Shown: in pieces, positions 45,501 through 54,604 of the stretch
Numbering within the stretch: the stretch's first letter is position 1
Layout: each line of letters starts with the position of its first letter
NCBI GenBank assembly: GCA_963702995.1
Contig: OY969783.1
Span: 5,332,001 to 5,396,000 of the forward strand
Source: MFD04580-c1 sp963702995
Lineage (GTDB): Bacteria; Planctomycetota; Phycisphaerae; Tepidisphaerales; Tepidisphaeraceae
Length of the DNA: 64,000 bases
Direction: 5' to 3'
The notes under the pieces: generated by a model
Told to the model about the DNA's origin: nothing
Seen by the model: only the letters and a program-made list of their open reading frames with translations
Database searches by the model: none
Translations under genes and position numbers: made by a program

Positions 45501-46042
45501 TCGCGCTCCAGGACGAACCTCGCCTCGGCAAAGCGGCTGCGGCCGACGCGTGCGATCCTTTGTCGAGCGTGGCCGATCGCGGTGGGGGGCGTCGCGTCGA
45601 ACATCCCGCCCCACATCTCCGGGGAGGCTGCGTTGACGGGTGCTCCTGTCCGCCCCGTTAACGCCGCCCAGACCGTCGCATCGACGCGGGCGTGGAATAG
45701 GAGCGCCCAACAGCGATTGAGCGCGTGGGCCGGGCCGTCGTCGTTGTCGGCGGGGGTGGAGAGATCGTCCAGGGCAATGAGGGTGATACAAGGCTCGTCC
45801 GGGAGCCCACCGGGAAGGGGAAGGTGTTGGCGGGCTGCGATCTCGACGAGCCGCTGGCGGGGAATGATGACAAGGTGGGCGTGCGGGAGCCCGATCGACT
45901 GGGACTTCTGGCCCATCCCATAGGCGACGACTCGCTGAATGAACCAGGGTGATGCGAGCGTGGCGGAGGGCTCAACCGCTCGCAGCCTTTTCTCGAGTGT
46001 GTTCCCCTCGTCGGATCGTTCGTCGTAGCTCGATCTCGTCAT
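42564..46042 (-). pseudogene. large hypothetical membrane protein, frameshifted
   Basis: About 1160 residues if joined. The N-terminal part (46042 to about 44940) is soluble (LPHAHLVIIPRQRLVEIAAR, FLELRYFYPARLGGFFPSID). A break near 44937-44943, at a G run on the plus strand, separates it from LLTSAAGGWWNAEGRLLYDL and the C-terminal part, which holds several hydrophobic segments (LTRLLLGLLLLGMLNWPAF, GFVWFFIAYAARFAINLLI, AIAVPIIFLIPGVFGFLAWE). One lost C in a C5 run explains the break. I recognise no family. It is transcribed divergently from the GNAT gene and ends 6 bp from the sugar dehydrogenase. Confidence 0.65.
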
Positions 46043-46155
46043 GTGCCGCTGTGTTATAACCGCGACAGCGGGGTTCCGCCTGTGTTCGAGAGGCGGTCCG
46101 TCCGGGCCGACGGCGATTCAGCCGTTCGGCGTTCAGTTTAAGGAGAGACGCGACG

Positions 46156-46635
46156 ATGCCCCCCGATGACCTGCTGAACGACGCGCTTCGGCTGCGACGC
46201 GCGACGGCGGATGAAATCATCCCGCTTCGTCACGCGGCGCTTCGCCAAGGGTTGCCGCGGTCGGAGGCGATGTTCGACGGCGATGATGCTCCTACCTCGC
46301 GCCACTACGCGGCGTCTCGTGGGGCCGAAGTGATCGGCTGCGCGACGGTTCACTGGAATGAATGGGAAGGGCGCCCCGCGTGGCAGCTTCGGGGCATGGC
46401 GACGGCGGACGGGTTTCGGCGACAGGGGATCGGCCGCCATTTGCTCAGGTTCCTGGAGGAAGACCTGGCGAGCGACTTCCCGTCCCCTGTCTCGCTCTGG
46501 TGTAACGCGCGAACGCCGGCGATCCCGTTCTATGCTGGGCAGGGGTGGGCCGTTCGGTCGGCTGTCTTCGATATCCCGACCGCGGGGCCGCACGTAAAGA
46601 TGTTCAAATCGTTGAGCGAGAACGTCGGCCGATGA
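46156..46635 (+). CDS. GNAT-family N-acetyltransferase
   Basis: 159 aa. The acetyl-CoA loop is RGMATADGFRRQGIGRHLLR, preceded by the beta-strand pair VIGCATVHWNEWEGRPAWQL and followed by LWCNARTPAIPFYAGQGWAV, the standard GNAT order. AAGGAGAG precedes the ATG. Substrate unknown; cytoplasmic enzyme. It is divergent from the large membrane protein gene. Confidence 0.88.
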   Translation: MPPDDLLNDALRLRRATADEIIPLRHAALRQGLPRSEAMFDGDDAPTSRHYAASRGAEVIGCATVHWNEWEGRPAWQLRGMATADGFRRQGIGRHLLRFLEEDLASDFPSPVSLWCNARTPAIPFYAGQGWAVRSAVFDIPTAGPHVKMFKSLSENVGR

Positions 46636-46658
46636 ATGGTTTTGGGTTCGGGGGCCAC

Positions 46659-47375
46659 TTACATCTTGAAGCTCGCCCCATTCGCCCCGACGACGTTCTT
46701 GCCGAAATAAGAGATCAGCGTCCCGTGGCCGGTTGTCAGGTTGATCTTGAAGGCCTGTTCGGAGCTGTTCGATAACCCATAGAGCACCCCATTGGCGAAC
46801 CCGAGCCCAAAGACCTGGTTAAAGCCGATGTTGCCGATCACGTAGTACTTGCGATGGGTCAGGTCGATCTTCACGAGCTGATTGGCGTTGGTGCTGAGGT
46901 AGAGGTTGCCGGAATAATCGAACGCCAGATCCCCGGCCGATGTGTTCCCGCCCAGCGTCCCCAACAGGGTGTCGCGCCCGCTGGCGGTGTTGATCGTGTA
47001 GACCCCGTTGCTGCCCGAGGCGTAAAGCACGCCGGTGGAGGAGAAAGTAAGGCCGTTGACGAAGGCTCCGACCGACCCGACGCGCGAAACCGCCGCCGTT
47101 GACGTGTTGATCTTGTACAGGACGCTGGTCCGATCGACGCCGTAAAGCTGGCCGCTCTTGTTGAAGGCGATGTCGTACATCACGACCGGCATCTTGCCGA
47201 GGATGATGGTTTGCCCGGTCGTCAGGTTCAGCTCGAACAGCCTGCCCTGGCTGTCGGCGGTGTACATCAGCGGGGTCGTGGACATGAGCGTTCGGGACTC
47301 GAGCGACTCCACCATCGGCGCGGCGGGGGTGGCGCTTGTGGAGATGCGACGCGGGGCGGGAGTTGATCCGAACAT
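46659..47375 (-). CDS. secreted beta-propeller-like protein with LEPR-XLL-type tag
   Basis: 238 aa; the ATG at 47375 follows GGAGGG by 6 bases. The N-terminus carries PMVESLESRTLMS, the LEPR-XLL-type motif that in planctomycetes marks many exported surface proteins. The rest is made of repeating strands of the form FVNGLTFSSTGVLYASGSNG, GDLAFDYSGNLYLSTNANQL, VFGLGFANGVLYGLSNSSEQ, i.e. at least four propeller-like blades. Probably a secreted or surface protein of unknown ligand. It supports the planctomycete assignment. Confidence 0.82.
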   Translation of the reverse strand: MFGSTPAPRRISTSATPAAPMVESLESRTLMSTTPLMYTADSQGRLFELNLTTGQTIILGKMPVVMYDIAFNKSGQLYGVDRTSVLYKINTSTAAVSRVGSVGAFVNGLTFSSTGVLYASGSNGVYTINTASGRDTLLGTLGGNTSAGDLAFDYSGNLYLSTNANQLVKIDLTHRKYYVIGNIGFNQVFGLGFANGVLYGLSNSSEQAFKINLTTGHGTLISYFGKNVVGANGASFKM

Positions 47376-47790
47376 GTTCGTCCCTCCGGAATGTTTCTGA
47401 AAAAGAGGCAAGAAAGGTGACGCGGTGAGTACCTACCGGCTCGCCGGGGCCAAATCCCCGTGGCAGCCACTCGAAGTGACGACCGGCAACCCGTCCGATC
47501 GGACTGGACCGATTGTAAAGGCTCCCGCAAAAGCATGCAAAAGAAAACCGCCGATGCGGCATACCGGCATGACGGCAATCTGGAAAATCCGTGTAACACT
47601 TCAGCCGTCTGCCGGCCTTGACGCCGGTTGGGTCTTTAATATTCGCAATGTTCGGGTGGTGTACGGGTTGCGCGATCCGTTTCCGCCGGGTACATAATGC
47701 GGGATACCGCCCGACACGCAACAACTTCCCGACCTGAACACGATCCTCGAGGCCGCCAAGCGCGGCGACCTTACCGAGGCCCTGGCCAAG

Positions 47791-48834
47791 GTGCTGCCCC
47801 TTCTGGGCGCCGAGGCCGTTGTCTTCTTCGCCTTGGCCATGGCGCAGCATGTCGCCGGTCTTTCCCCGGCCACGCCGCCCGCCCCTTCGCCGTCAACGCC
47901 GTCAGCCATGGTGCCCGTCTACCAGAAGCCCCCGACTCGACGTCGCGCCAAGACGCCCGGCGCCAAGCAGGGTCATCCCGGCAGCCGACGCCCCGTCCCG
48001 CCCAAGATCGACGCCCACATCGACTGCCGCCTGCCTTGCTGCCCCGACTGCGGCGGTAAACTCGCCCGACGCGGCCGCTCCCGCAGCCGCATCATTGAGG
48101 ACATCCCACAAGCCATCACGCCGGTGGTGACCCAGTACACCCTCCACCGCGACTATTGCCCGGCCTGCGACAAGGACGTTGAGCCCGTCGTCCCCGACGC
48201 ACTGCCCAATGCGACGCTGGGGCATCGGGTCGTGGCCCTTAGCGCTTACCTGCACTACGGCCTGGGCGTCACGCTGGCCAACCTCCAGGACGTGCTAAGC
48301 ACCTGCCTGGCCACGCTCGTCTCGGCCGGCGGGCTCGTGGACGCCTGGCGTCGCCTGGGCAAGGCCCTGCTCCCCTGGTACCTGCAGATTGCCCAGGAGG
48401 CCAAGGCATCGGCCGTGCTCCAGGCCGATGAGACCGGCTGGCGGGTGAGCGGGCAGACCCACTGGCTCTGGTGCTTCTGCAACGGCCACTGTTGTTACTA
48501 CATGATCGACCGCGGCCGCGGGTCGCCGGCGTTGAAGAAGTTCTTCACCGAAGCTTTCCAAGGCACGCTGGTGCATGACTTTTGGGCGCCGTACGAGGCC
48601 GTCTGCGCCGAGGAGCACCAATACTGCCTGCCGCACCTGCTGCGCGAGCTGGTGAAGGTGGACGAGCACAACCGCTCAACCGAATGGAAGGCGTTCAGCA
48701 AGCAGCTCAAGCGGCTGGCCCGCGATGGCATCCGCCTGCGCAAGCGGCCGGGCTTCACCCCCGAGCTGTACCGTTCTCGAATCCGCCTGATCCACCAGCG
48801 TCTGTGCGCGCTGGCCGACACGCCCTATCCAAGA
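47791..48834 (+). pseudogene. IS66 transposase (TnpC), 5' part
   Basis: Shows the IS66 zinc finger (CRLPCCPDCGGKLARRG, DYCPACDKDVEPVVPD), and the catalytic domain start (VLQADETGWRVSGQTHWLWC, GTLVHDFWAPYEAV). The in-frame start is unclear: GTG at 47791 is nominal, and the codons before it (LPDLNTILEAAKRGDLTEAL) look native, while the ATG at 47697 is in another frame, so an indel near 47700 is likely. The gene is cut at about 48834 by an inserted IS110-type element; its end is at 51931-52259. Confidence 0.85.
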
Positions 48835-48880
48835 AAGGCTTTCGATTGTCAAGCCCGTTTCAAGGGTGCAACACCTCTTC

Positions 48881-50345
48881 GGGTGTGGCCAATCTTTGTG
48901 GCCTTGGGCTAATATACGCGTGGCTCCGCCCTTTGATGGCAAGGAGGCCTCATGGACCGCGACGCAGTCAAGCGTGCGCTCAATGAACAGATCGAACAAT
49001 CTCTGGAGAAGGCATTGGACGCGGTGGAGCACGCGCCGGATGGGAGTTGGATCGCCGCCAGCGAGTGGCAGGTCCGCGAGATTTTCCAGAAGCTCATGAG
49101 CGAATCGTATCAGCAGATATTGCAGGCCCGCATGGATGCCGCCCCTCAGGCGGCTTTTTCCCCCTCTGGATCAGCGAAAGCTCAAAAGCAAAGGAAAGCG
49201 TCTGATCAGCGTGCTGACCGCCGACGGTGAAGTGCGTCTTTGTCGCAAATACTTCTGGTCCAAGGCGTGTGGGGGCGTTTGTCCGGCCGATGAGTTGTCG
49301 GGCGTCGCCAAGTCAACCGTTTCGCCGGGTGCGATGGAATTGTGTTGTCTGATGGGCATCGGGCAGGACTTTGCCCAAGCCAGCGAGGACCTGAGGCGTG
49401 TGGGGGGCATCGGCACAAGCAAAGAGCGGCTGCGGGCCATTGTCGAGGGCACCGGCCAGGATGTTCGAAAGGTCCGCGACAGCGGCAAGTTGGCTCCGGC
49501 ATGGACGACGCCGCAGGCGAAGCTGGACGACGGCACGAGCCGGGTCTACACCGGCATCGACGGGGTGATGGCGCCGACGGTGACCCAGGACGAAAAGGAC
49601 AAACGCCGGAAAAGGCACGTAGAGCGTCGAAAACAGCGGGAAAAAGCCGGGTTGGGCAATGCCAAGCCCCTACCCCAGCGGCGTGTCGGCAGCGATGAGC
49701 GTTACAAGGAGATGAAGATCGGGGTCTTCTACGACCAGCCCAAGCAACGTCGCCATGTGTTCGTCAGCGAAAATGACGGCAAGGCTTTCGGCAAGCTGCT
49801 GGGCCGGCATGCATCGCTGATCAACCTGGAAGCAGCCGACTGCGCCTTGTCGCTGACTGACGGGGCCAAGTGGATCTGGCGTCAGGTGGTCACCTGGCTG
49901 GTGTGCCTCACGGCGGTGCTGCTGGACTTTTACCACCTGGCCCAGCATGTGCATGAGGCGGCTCGATGTTGCCTGGGCCAGGGCGAGAAAGCGCGGGCCT
50001 GGGCCAATGCGGCGTTGAAAGACGTCAAGCAGGGCGGAGCCAAGGCCCTGTTGGCCACCATTGATGCCTTGGACAAACAGGTGCGTGCTCCGCACAAGAA
50101 AAAAGCCAGGCGACGTGAGATGCTCGATTACCCCACTGCCTTGGCCAAAGGCTGGGATATCGGCTGAGGCCCACCGAAGCGACCTGTAAGACCCTGACCT
50201 TGCGGCTGAAACGGCCGGGAATGAAATGGGACCGCGACCATGCTGCGCAGATGATGAATCTGATCGCCATGCGTGAGAGCGGGCAGTGGAAAGCCTACTG
50301 GACTCAGCGAGCGGCGGCGTAAGGCCACAAAAGATGGTCACACCC
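48881..50345 (+). mobile_element. ISKra4-family element with 9-bp target duplication
   Basis: Terminal inverted repeats are GGGTGTGGCCAATCTTTGTG on the left and, reading inward from the right, GGGTGTGACCATCTTTTGTG. The flanks are an exact direct duplication CACCTCTTC at 48872-48880 and 50346-50354. The 1465-bp element holds one transposase in three frames. It inserted into the non-coding end of the IS110 element and is therefore the youngest of the three. Confidence 0.88.
48952..50322 (+). pseudogene. ISKra4-family transposase, two frameshifts
   Basis: AAGGAGG precedes the ATG. Segment one (WQVREIFQKLMSESYQQILQ) shifts near 49160, at T5/C5 runs, to LDQRKLKSKGKRLISVLTAD and then the catalytic region RVYTGIDGVMAPTVTQDEKD, DGAKWIWRQVVTWL, LLDFYHLAQHVHEAARC. 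A second shift near 50160 leads to RPTEATCKTLTLRLKRPGMK, WDRDHAAQMMNLIAMRESGQ and the stop at 50322. The first fits one extra base, the second one lost base. Since the element has intact ends and target duplication, it is recent, which argues that the indels are sequencing errors. Confidence 0.85.
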
Positions 50346-50354
50346 CACCTCTTC

Positions 50355-50666
50355 CCCCCTTCGCACAGGGAAGAGGGAAGGGGGTGGGGGCGTGGGGGCG
50401 GGGACTGGGGCCTCTGGCCCCGCCCCCACACGCTTCTGACTCGTCTCACTCCGCCTCGTCGCTTCCCTCCACCGCCTCTCCCTCCTCCAACCCGCACGCC
50501 CCCTTCACTCCATCGCGCGCTCACTCCAACCACGCTCGCTCGTCCAGTCACCGGCTTCGGGCTCTCGTACGGCCCATCTATCCATTCGTGCTGGCCCCTC
50601 TCGAGGCGGCACATGATCTCGTCCGGTGCGGGCGGCCCACTTACAAAAAGGCCTGCGACCCCGGAA
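50355..50666. other. non-coding end of the IS110-type element, candidate bridge-RNA region
   Basis: G- and C-rich DNA downstream of the IS110 transposase with several complementary blocks (for example GAGGGAAGGGGGTGGGGGCG against CCCCGCCCCCAC). IS110-family recombinases of the IS1111 type use a structured RNA encoded in the non-coding end on this side of the gene. No coding frame is supported. The assignment is inference from layout; the ISKra4 insertion separates it from the terminal 46 bp at 48835-48880. Confidence 0.35.
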
Positions 50667-51872
50667 CTACCAGGCCGCGGCCATAGGGCGTTCGGGCTGG
50701 CCCGAACCCGGACGAGAACACTGCTTCAACCCCCTCACCTGCTGTTCGCTTGACCCCTGCGGCTCTGACTCGCTCCGCGACTCCGGCTCACCCGGCCGCC
50801 GGTGGCCCGCCTCCGTGTAACACTCCCCATGGCGGCAGCACGCGAACCCCACCCGGCACAACGCATGCCCCACCGCGATGTACCCCCGACTCCGGTCCTT
50901 CTTCCCCCCGTCGGTCCTCCGGTCGAACACCTCCTTGAAGTACCCCCCATGACGCACCGCCCCGTGCGCCGCCTCGATGAACGCCCACTTCAGCACCCGA
51001 CGGCCCGCGTGCCCCACATGCCGCCCCAGCGGCGTCGACTCCGACTCCTCCCCGCTCTCGTCAGCACGCGGCGCCAACAACGCGTAGCTCGCCAGGCGAC
51101 GCGCGTCCTTGAAACGGTTCACGTCCCCCACCTCCGCCAGGATCGTGTACGCCAGAACCCAGCTCACCCCCGGCAGGCTCCGCCACAGCTCCCCCTGCGC
51201 GTCGGCCGCAACCTCCCGCCGCAACCACACCGTCGCCTCCGCGATCTGCTTGCGCAACTGCTTCAGCAGCTCCAGCTGCCCCGACAACGCCCGCCGCGCC
51301 GACACCCGCAAGCCCCCAACCTCGCCGGCCGCCAACTGCCCCAGGAACAACCGCCCCTTCTTCCCGAACAGGTCCCCGAACCCCCGCGTCGACACCCCGT
51401 GACGGTGCAACGTCGCATGCACCCGGTTCTTCGTCTCCGTCTGCTGCTTCACCAGCGACATCCGGTAACGCAGCGTCTCGCGACGGTCCCGCACCGGCTG
51501 CGGCGCCAGCCACACCTCCCACCAGTTCTGACGCTCCATCGGCAGCTCGCTCAACAGGTCCGCGTCCGTCCGATTGCACTTCGCGATCCCCCGCGCCTCC
51601 CGCCACGCCGCCACCTTCCGGCTCGATGCCAGACGCGCGCTCAACCCCGCCGCCGACGCCTCGTCCGCCACCCAACCCCACCCGAACGTCCCCTCCATCA
51701 CCACCGTCACGCCCCCCGGCCACGACCGCAGCTCCCGCCGCAAAGCCTCCCGGTCCCCGTGCTCCAGCCGTTTTCTCCACACGATCACCCCCCGCTCGTC
51801 ACGGGCCGAAGCAATGCTAAAATCCTTGTGCGTGTCAATGCCGACCTGCGCGACCCGCATATCGATTCCCAT
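50667..51872 (-). CDS. IS110-family transposase (DEDD recombinase)
   Basis: 401 aa; AAGGAG lies 6 bases before the ATG at 51872. The N-terminal RuvC-like DEDD domain shows VGIDTHKDFS, VVMEGTFGWGW and the CNRTDADLLSELPM stretch. The C-terminal transposase_20 domain shows SLPGVSWVLAYTILAEVGDV, FKDARRLASYALLAPRADES and VLKWAFIEAAHGAVRHGGYF. Full length with no frame break, unlike the other transposases in the window. These enzymes act without producing long repeats and are guided by a bridge RNA. Confidence 0.92.
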   Translation of the reverse strand: MGIDMRVAQVGIDTHKDFSIASARDERGVIVWRKRLEHGDREALRRELRSWPGGVTVVMEGTFGWGWVADEASAAGLSARLASSRKVAAWREARGIAKCNRTDADLLSELPMERQNWWEVWLAPQPVRDRRETLRYRMSLVKQQTETKNRVHATLHRHGVSTRGFGDLFGKKGRLFLGQLAAGEVGGLRVSARRALSGQLELLKQLRKQIAEATVWLRREVAADAQGELWRSLPGVSWVLAYTILAEVGDVNRFKDARRLASYALLAPRADESGEESESTPLGRHVGHAGRRVLKWAFIEAAHGAVRHGGYFKEVFDRRTDGGKKDRSRGYIAVGHALCRVGFACCRHGECYTEAGHRRPGEPESRSESEPQGSSEQQVRGLKQCSRPGSGQPERPMAAAW

Positions 51873-51930
51873 GGCCGTCTCCTTGTTTGAGCCCAACCGG
51901 ATCCTAGTCCGGCAGGGGGCAGCCTTTCAT

Positions 51931-52259
51931 GGGATTACAACGACCCCGATGCACGGCGGTTGGCCAAGCGCATCAGCCGCCACCGGGACCACCTGTTCAC
52001 GTTCCTGGACAAGCCGGAGGTCCCGCACGACAACAACCACGCGGAGCGGCAGATCCGCCCAGCCGTGATCATCCGCAAGAACAGCTTGTGCAACCGCTCG
52101 GAGCAGGGGGCACTCACGCAGTCGGTGCTGATGAGCATCTACCGAACGCTGAAGCTGCGAGGGCGTGACCCGGTGCCGACGGTGGTCGCGGCGTTGCGAG
52201 AGTGGGTCACGACGGGGAAACTGCCGCCGCTACCACCGGCTGTCACGGCAGACGGCTGA
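51931..52259 (+). pseudogene. IS66 transposase (TnpC), 3' part
   Basis: The frame resumes with DYNDPDARRLAKRISRHRDH and continues LDKPEVPHDNNHAERQIRPA, VIIRKNSLCNRSEQGALTQS, the characteristic IS66 C-terminal block containing the catalytic Glu region (NHAERQIRP). The stop at 52259 is inside the right terminal repeat region. With the 5' part it gives a transposase of about 480 residues. Confidence 0.88.
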
Positions 52260-52263
52260 AGTG

Positions 52264-53349
52264 TTACGAATAGCGAAGGCGATGGCCATACTGAAGAATT
52301 GGAACCTCAAGAAACCGGTAAGAAATCATTGCTAGCAGTAGTGTCAGCAACAATGAAGCCAAAGTGATCCCGGCGTCACCTAGCGTTCTCATCTGGGGCG
52401 GACCATTTCGCAGATACCCATACAGAATCCCGCTCACAGCTTGGTGGAACATGTAGATCCCGTAAGATCGGTTGCCGAGCCACACCAACAGTGACGAGCC
52501 GAGCAGTCGATGTAAATTAGGCTCGATGCCGGCAAAGGCGATGAGTATGAACACGAAGTACAGGCCCGCCAGCCAAAGGTGATTGAATGGGCCAAAGACG
52601 CCTGGTTTCCAGGTTAAGAGGCCAGCACCGACAAGCGACGCGAAAAAAATCGCTAATACCAGCCGCCTACGCGCCTGCACGGCCGAAAGAAAGGGGCGCC
52701 ACCGCACGAAGATGGCCAATGATGCTCCCGAAAGGAGCGAATCCGCCCGCCACGGCGTGTTTACAAATGCATGGAAACCGGGCGATGCCCAACGAAGCAG
52801 TGGCGCGGCGAAGGCGGCGACCAAGCAACAGGCGAGCACGATCCGACGTGGAAAGAAGTAAATCAACAGAGGAACGAGCAGGTAGAACTGTTCTTCGACG
52901 GCGAGCGACCAGGTTATTCCGAGCCAATTCGCTCCAAATTCCCTCCGAATCCCCATAAAGATATTCTGCGTAAATGTTGCATAAGACCAAAGCGGCATCG
53001 GATGGTTGAAAAGCCAGTCGAATCCGGGAGACGGGGGCATTGACGTTACGCGAAAGCAAGCGAAGCTTCCAAGAAGAAGGAAGTAAAGGGGGAAAATGCG
53101 GCAGGCGCGACGAACATAGAAGACACGAAAATAATTCGATGAATTGCGATGGTCTAAAAGAATTCCAGCGATTAAAAAGCCTGATAGCACAAAGAACAGA
53201 TCGACGCCGCTCCAAAACTGACCGGAGCCTCTGACGAAGAGCTTGAAGACCCACGACGTATAAGCCGCCTGGCACGAGAAGTAGTGCCAAACTAGAACGA
53301 GCGATATTGCGACTCCACGTACACCATCAAGTTGAGTGACTCGCCTCAT
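52264..53349 (-). CDS. acyltransferase 3 family membrane protein (OafA/YrhL type)
   Basis: 361 aa, about ten membrane helices. The opening RVTQLDGVRGVAISLVLVWH contains the family's early motif and the proposed catalytic His. FVLSGFLIAGILLDHR and YVRRACRIFPLYFLLL follow, and AVEEQFYLLVPLLIYFFPRR is the second signature. Such enzymes O-acetylate or otherwise acylate surface glycans at the inner membrane. The ATG at 53349 gives the normal N-terminus. The stop codon TAA lies inside the right terminal repeat of the IS66 element (52246-52267), so the last codons and stop come from the insertion; the missing tail is probably short. Confidence 0.9.
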   Translation of the reverse strand: MRRVTQLDGVRGVAISLVLVWHYFSCQAAYTSWVFKLFVRGSGQFWSGVDLFFVLSGFLIAGILLDHRNSSNYFRVFYVRRACRIFPLYFLLLGSFACFRVTSMPPSPGFDWLFNHPMPLWSYATFTQNIFMGIRREFGANWLGITWSLAVEEQFYLLVPLLIYFFPRRIVLACCLVAAFAAPLLRWASPGFHAFVNTPWRADSLLSGASLAIFVRWRPFLSAVQARRRLVLAIFFASLVGAGLLTWKPGVFGPFNHLWLAGLYFVFILIAFAGIEPNLHRLLGSSLLVWLGNRSYGIYMFHQAVSGILYGYLRNGPPQMRTLGDAGITLASLLLTLLLAMISYRFLEVPILQYGHRLRYS

Positions 53350-53470
53350 ACAAACAGTATAACCGAGCCGCCTGTGTCGGCACAAATCGGTCCGTCGCAG
53401 GGCACTTCATGTCGGTTGATTTTCGTTCCCTAGTTTAGACTCCGGCCCGCTCGCGCTGACCATCGGCGGA

Positions 53471-53701
53471 ATGACTTCGGCTGACCTGACGTGCGAACAG
53501 GGCGAACGACTAAAAGCGGGAATTCGTCGCAATCTGCGCTTCTTGAAACGGCCTGTCGGGCGGATGCAGCGACTTCAGTTCCCGATGAACGATCCGCTCT
53601 GGGTTGCCGCCGTCGCCGCACGGGATAAGTCGCAGGACCTTCTGACGGCCGCCCATTACGCGACGTGCCGCAGCGGCGTCGGGGTGAAACCTGCCAGATG
53701 A
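53471..53701 (+). CDS. small conserved-looking hypothetical protein, 76 aa
   Basis: Helical, basic protein: LTCEQGERLKAGIRRNLRFL, KRPVGRMQRLQFPMNDPLWV, ARDKSQDLLTAAHYATC. It resembles small planctomycete proteins I have seen with a DDPLY/DPLW block and a C-terminal HYxxC, but I can give no function. There is no signal peptide. CGGCGGA precedes the ATG. The following 270 bp (53702-53971) contain no gene I can support. Confidence 0.5.
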   Translation: MTSADLTCEQGERLKAGIRRNLRFLKRPVGRMQRLQFPMNDPLWVAAVAARDKSQDLLTAAHYATCRSGVGVKPAR

Positions 53702-53971
53702 ACGGAACGACCCTCGCGATAATCGCGGCCGCAGGCTGTCGAGTTGCCGTTACGAACGACGCGGGCAGTGTGTGCGCTTCGGCAACGGCCACGGCTGGCA
53801 ACGAGACGCACGTTGCGACCTGTTTCGATGGCGACGGGCCCCAGAAAATGAAGAAACTGCGGAGTAGCGGCCGCCACGGTTTCCGCTTTCGCCTTGTTTG
53901 CGGCCCATAAAATTCCGGACTTCAGATTTGGCTTTTCCGAACGTTTTTGCAGCCGGAGCGGCGGCGTCGTG

Positions 53972-54463
53972 TTAGTGGACGGTGTTTTCCGGCTCCGTCG
54001 TCGTCACCGGCTCCTTGGCCAGATGCGGGCGGCCGTACGCCTCATCGTCGGGGAACAGGGGCCGGTAAACCTGAGGCGTGGGGACCGCGTCGGTCCCGTC
54101 GGGGCGATACAAGGCCTGGCCGGCGGCACGGTCGGAAATGAAGCCAATGCGGTAAAGCGTCATGCCGGTGCTGGTCGGCCGCATTTCGACGCTGGTCACG
54201 GCCGCGCCGGGGTAGTCGCGGGAGAAGGCGGCCCGCACCGCCAGCGGCGCCATCGACAGGCGCGTCATGTTCGCGCTTTCCTGCTGGGCGGCCGCCTGGT
54301 GTTCACCGGCCATGACATCGTCTGAAACCGCTGGCATCGGCGTCTTCGGGTTGAGCATCCGCTCCGAGTACCCTTCCCGGCAGCCGGCGGCGAACAGGAC
54401 TGAGGCACACACCGTCACCGCCAGGGTAAGACCGCGGGCTCGCCCGATCGCGTTGCTGAACAT
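53972..54463 (-). CDS. lipoprotein with PepSY-like domain
   Basis: 163 aa. The signal ends in a lipobox: LTLAVTVCASVLFAAGC. The region LSMAPLAVRAAFSRDYPGAA, VTSVEMRPTSTGMTLYRIGF has the helix-strand pattern of PepSY-like domains, thought to bind peptides or inhibit proteases. The C-terminal part is Pro-rich and low-complexity. Predicted to sit in the cell envelope. It is divergent from the nitroreductase gene; the shared 140-bp gap would hold both promoters. Confidence 0.65.
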   Translation of the reverse strand: MFSNAIGRARGLTLAVTVCASVLFAAGCREGYSERMLNPKTPMPAVSDDVMAGEHQAAAQQESANMTRLSMAPLAVRAAFSRDYPGAAVTSVEMRPTSTGMTLYRIGFISDRAAGQALYRPDGTDAVPTPQVYRPLFPDDEAYGRPHLAKEPVTTTEPENTVH

Positions 54464-54604
54464 CTGCGCCTCCGAACTCGAACCAGTTGATCGACGACCG
54501 CCCTGCGGCTCTGATCGTACCGTCCGTCGCTGGCTGATGTAGGCGAAAAATGCGGGTGTCCTACGGTATGCTCTGATTCTCCCTGTTCTACGAAGACAAT
54601 TTGA

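Larger units (their letters stand above)
48835..51930. mobile_element. IS110-family element inserted in IS66 tnpC, itself interrupted
   Basis: The DNA between the two halves of the IS66 transposase carries an IS110-type transposase (50667-51872, minus). Only about 58 bp separate the transposase start from the IS66 junction at 51930, while about 360 bp of non-coding DNA lie on the other side (50355-50666 plus 48835-48880), now split by an ISKra4 element. There are no long terminal inverted repeats, as usual for IS110. Exact ends are estimated from where IS66 homology stops (…LADTPY / DYNDPDARRL…). Confidence 0.75.
47593..52267. mobile_element. IS66-family element, interrupted by nested insertions
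   Basis: Perfect 22-bp terminal inverted repeats at 47593-47614 (starting GTAACACTTCAGCCGTCTGC) and 52246-52267. IS66 elements typically begin GTAA. Removing the inserted DNA (about 48835-51930) leaves about 1.58 kb with a tnpC-type transposase only, without tnpA/tnpB, a compact IS66 form. The flanks show no clear 8-bp duplication. Confidence 0.88.
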
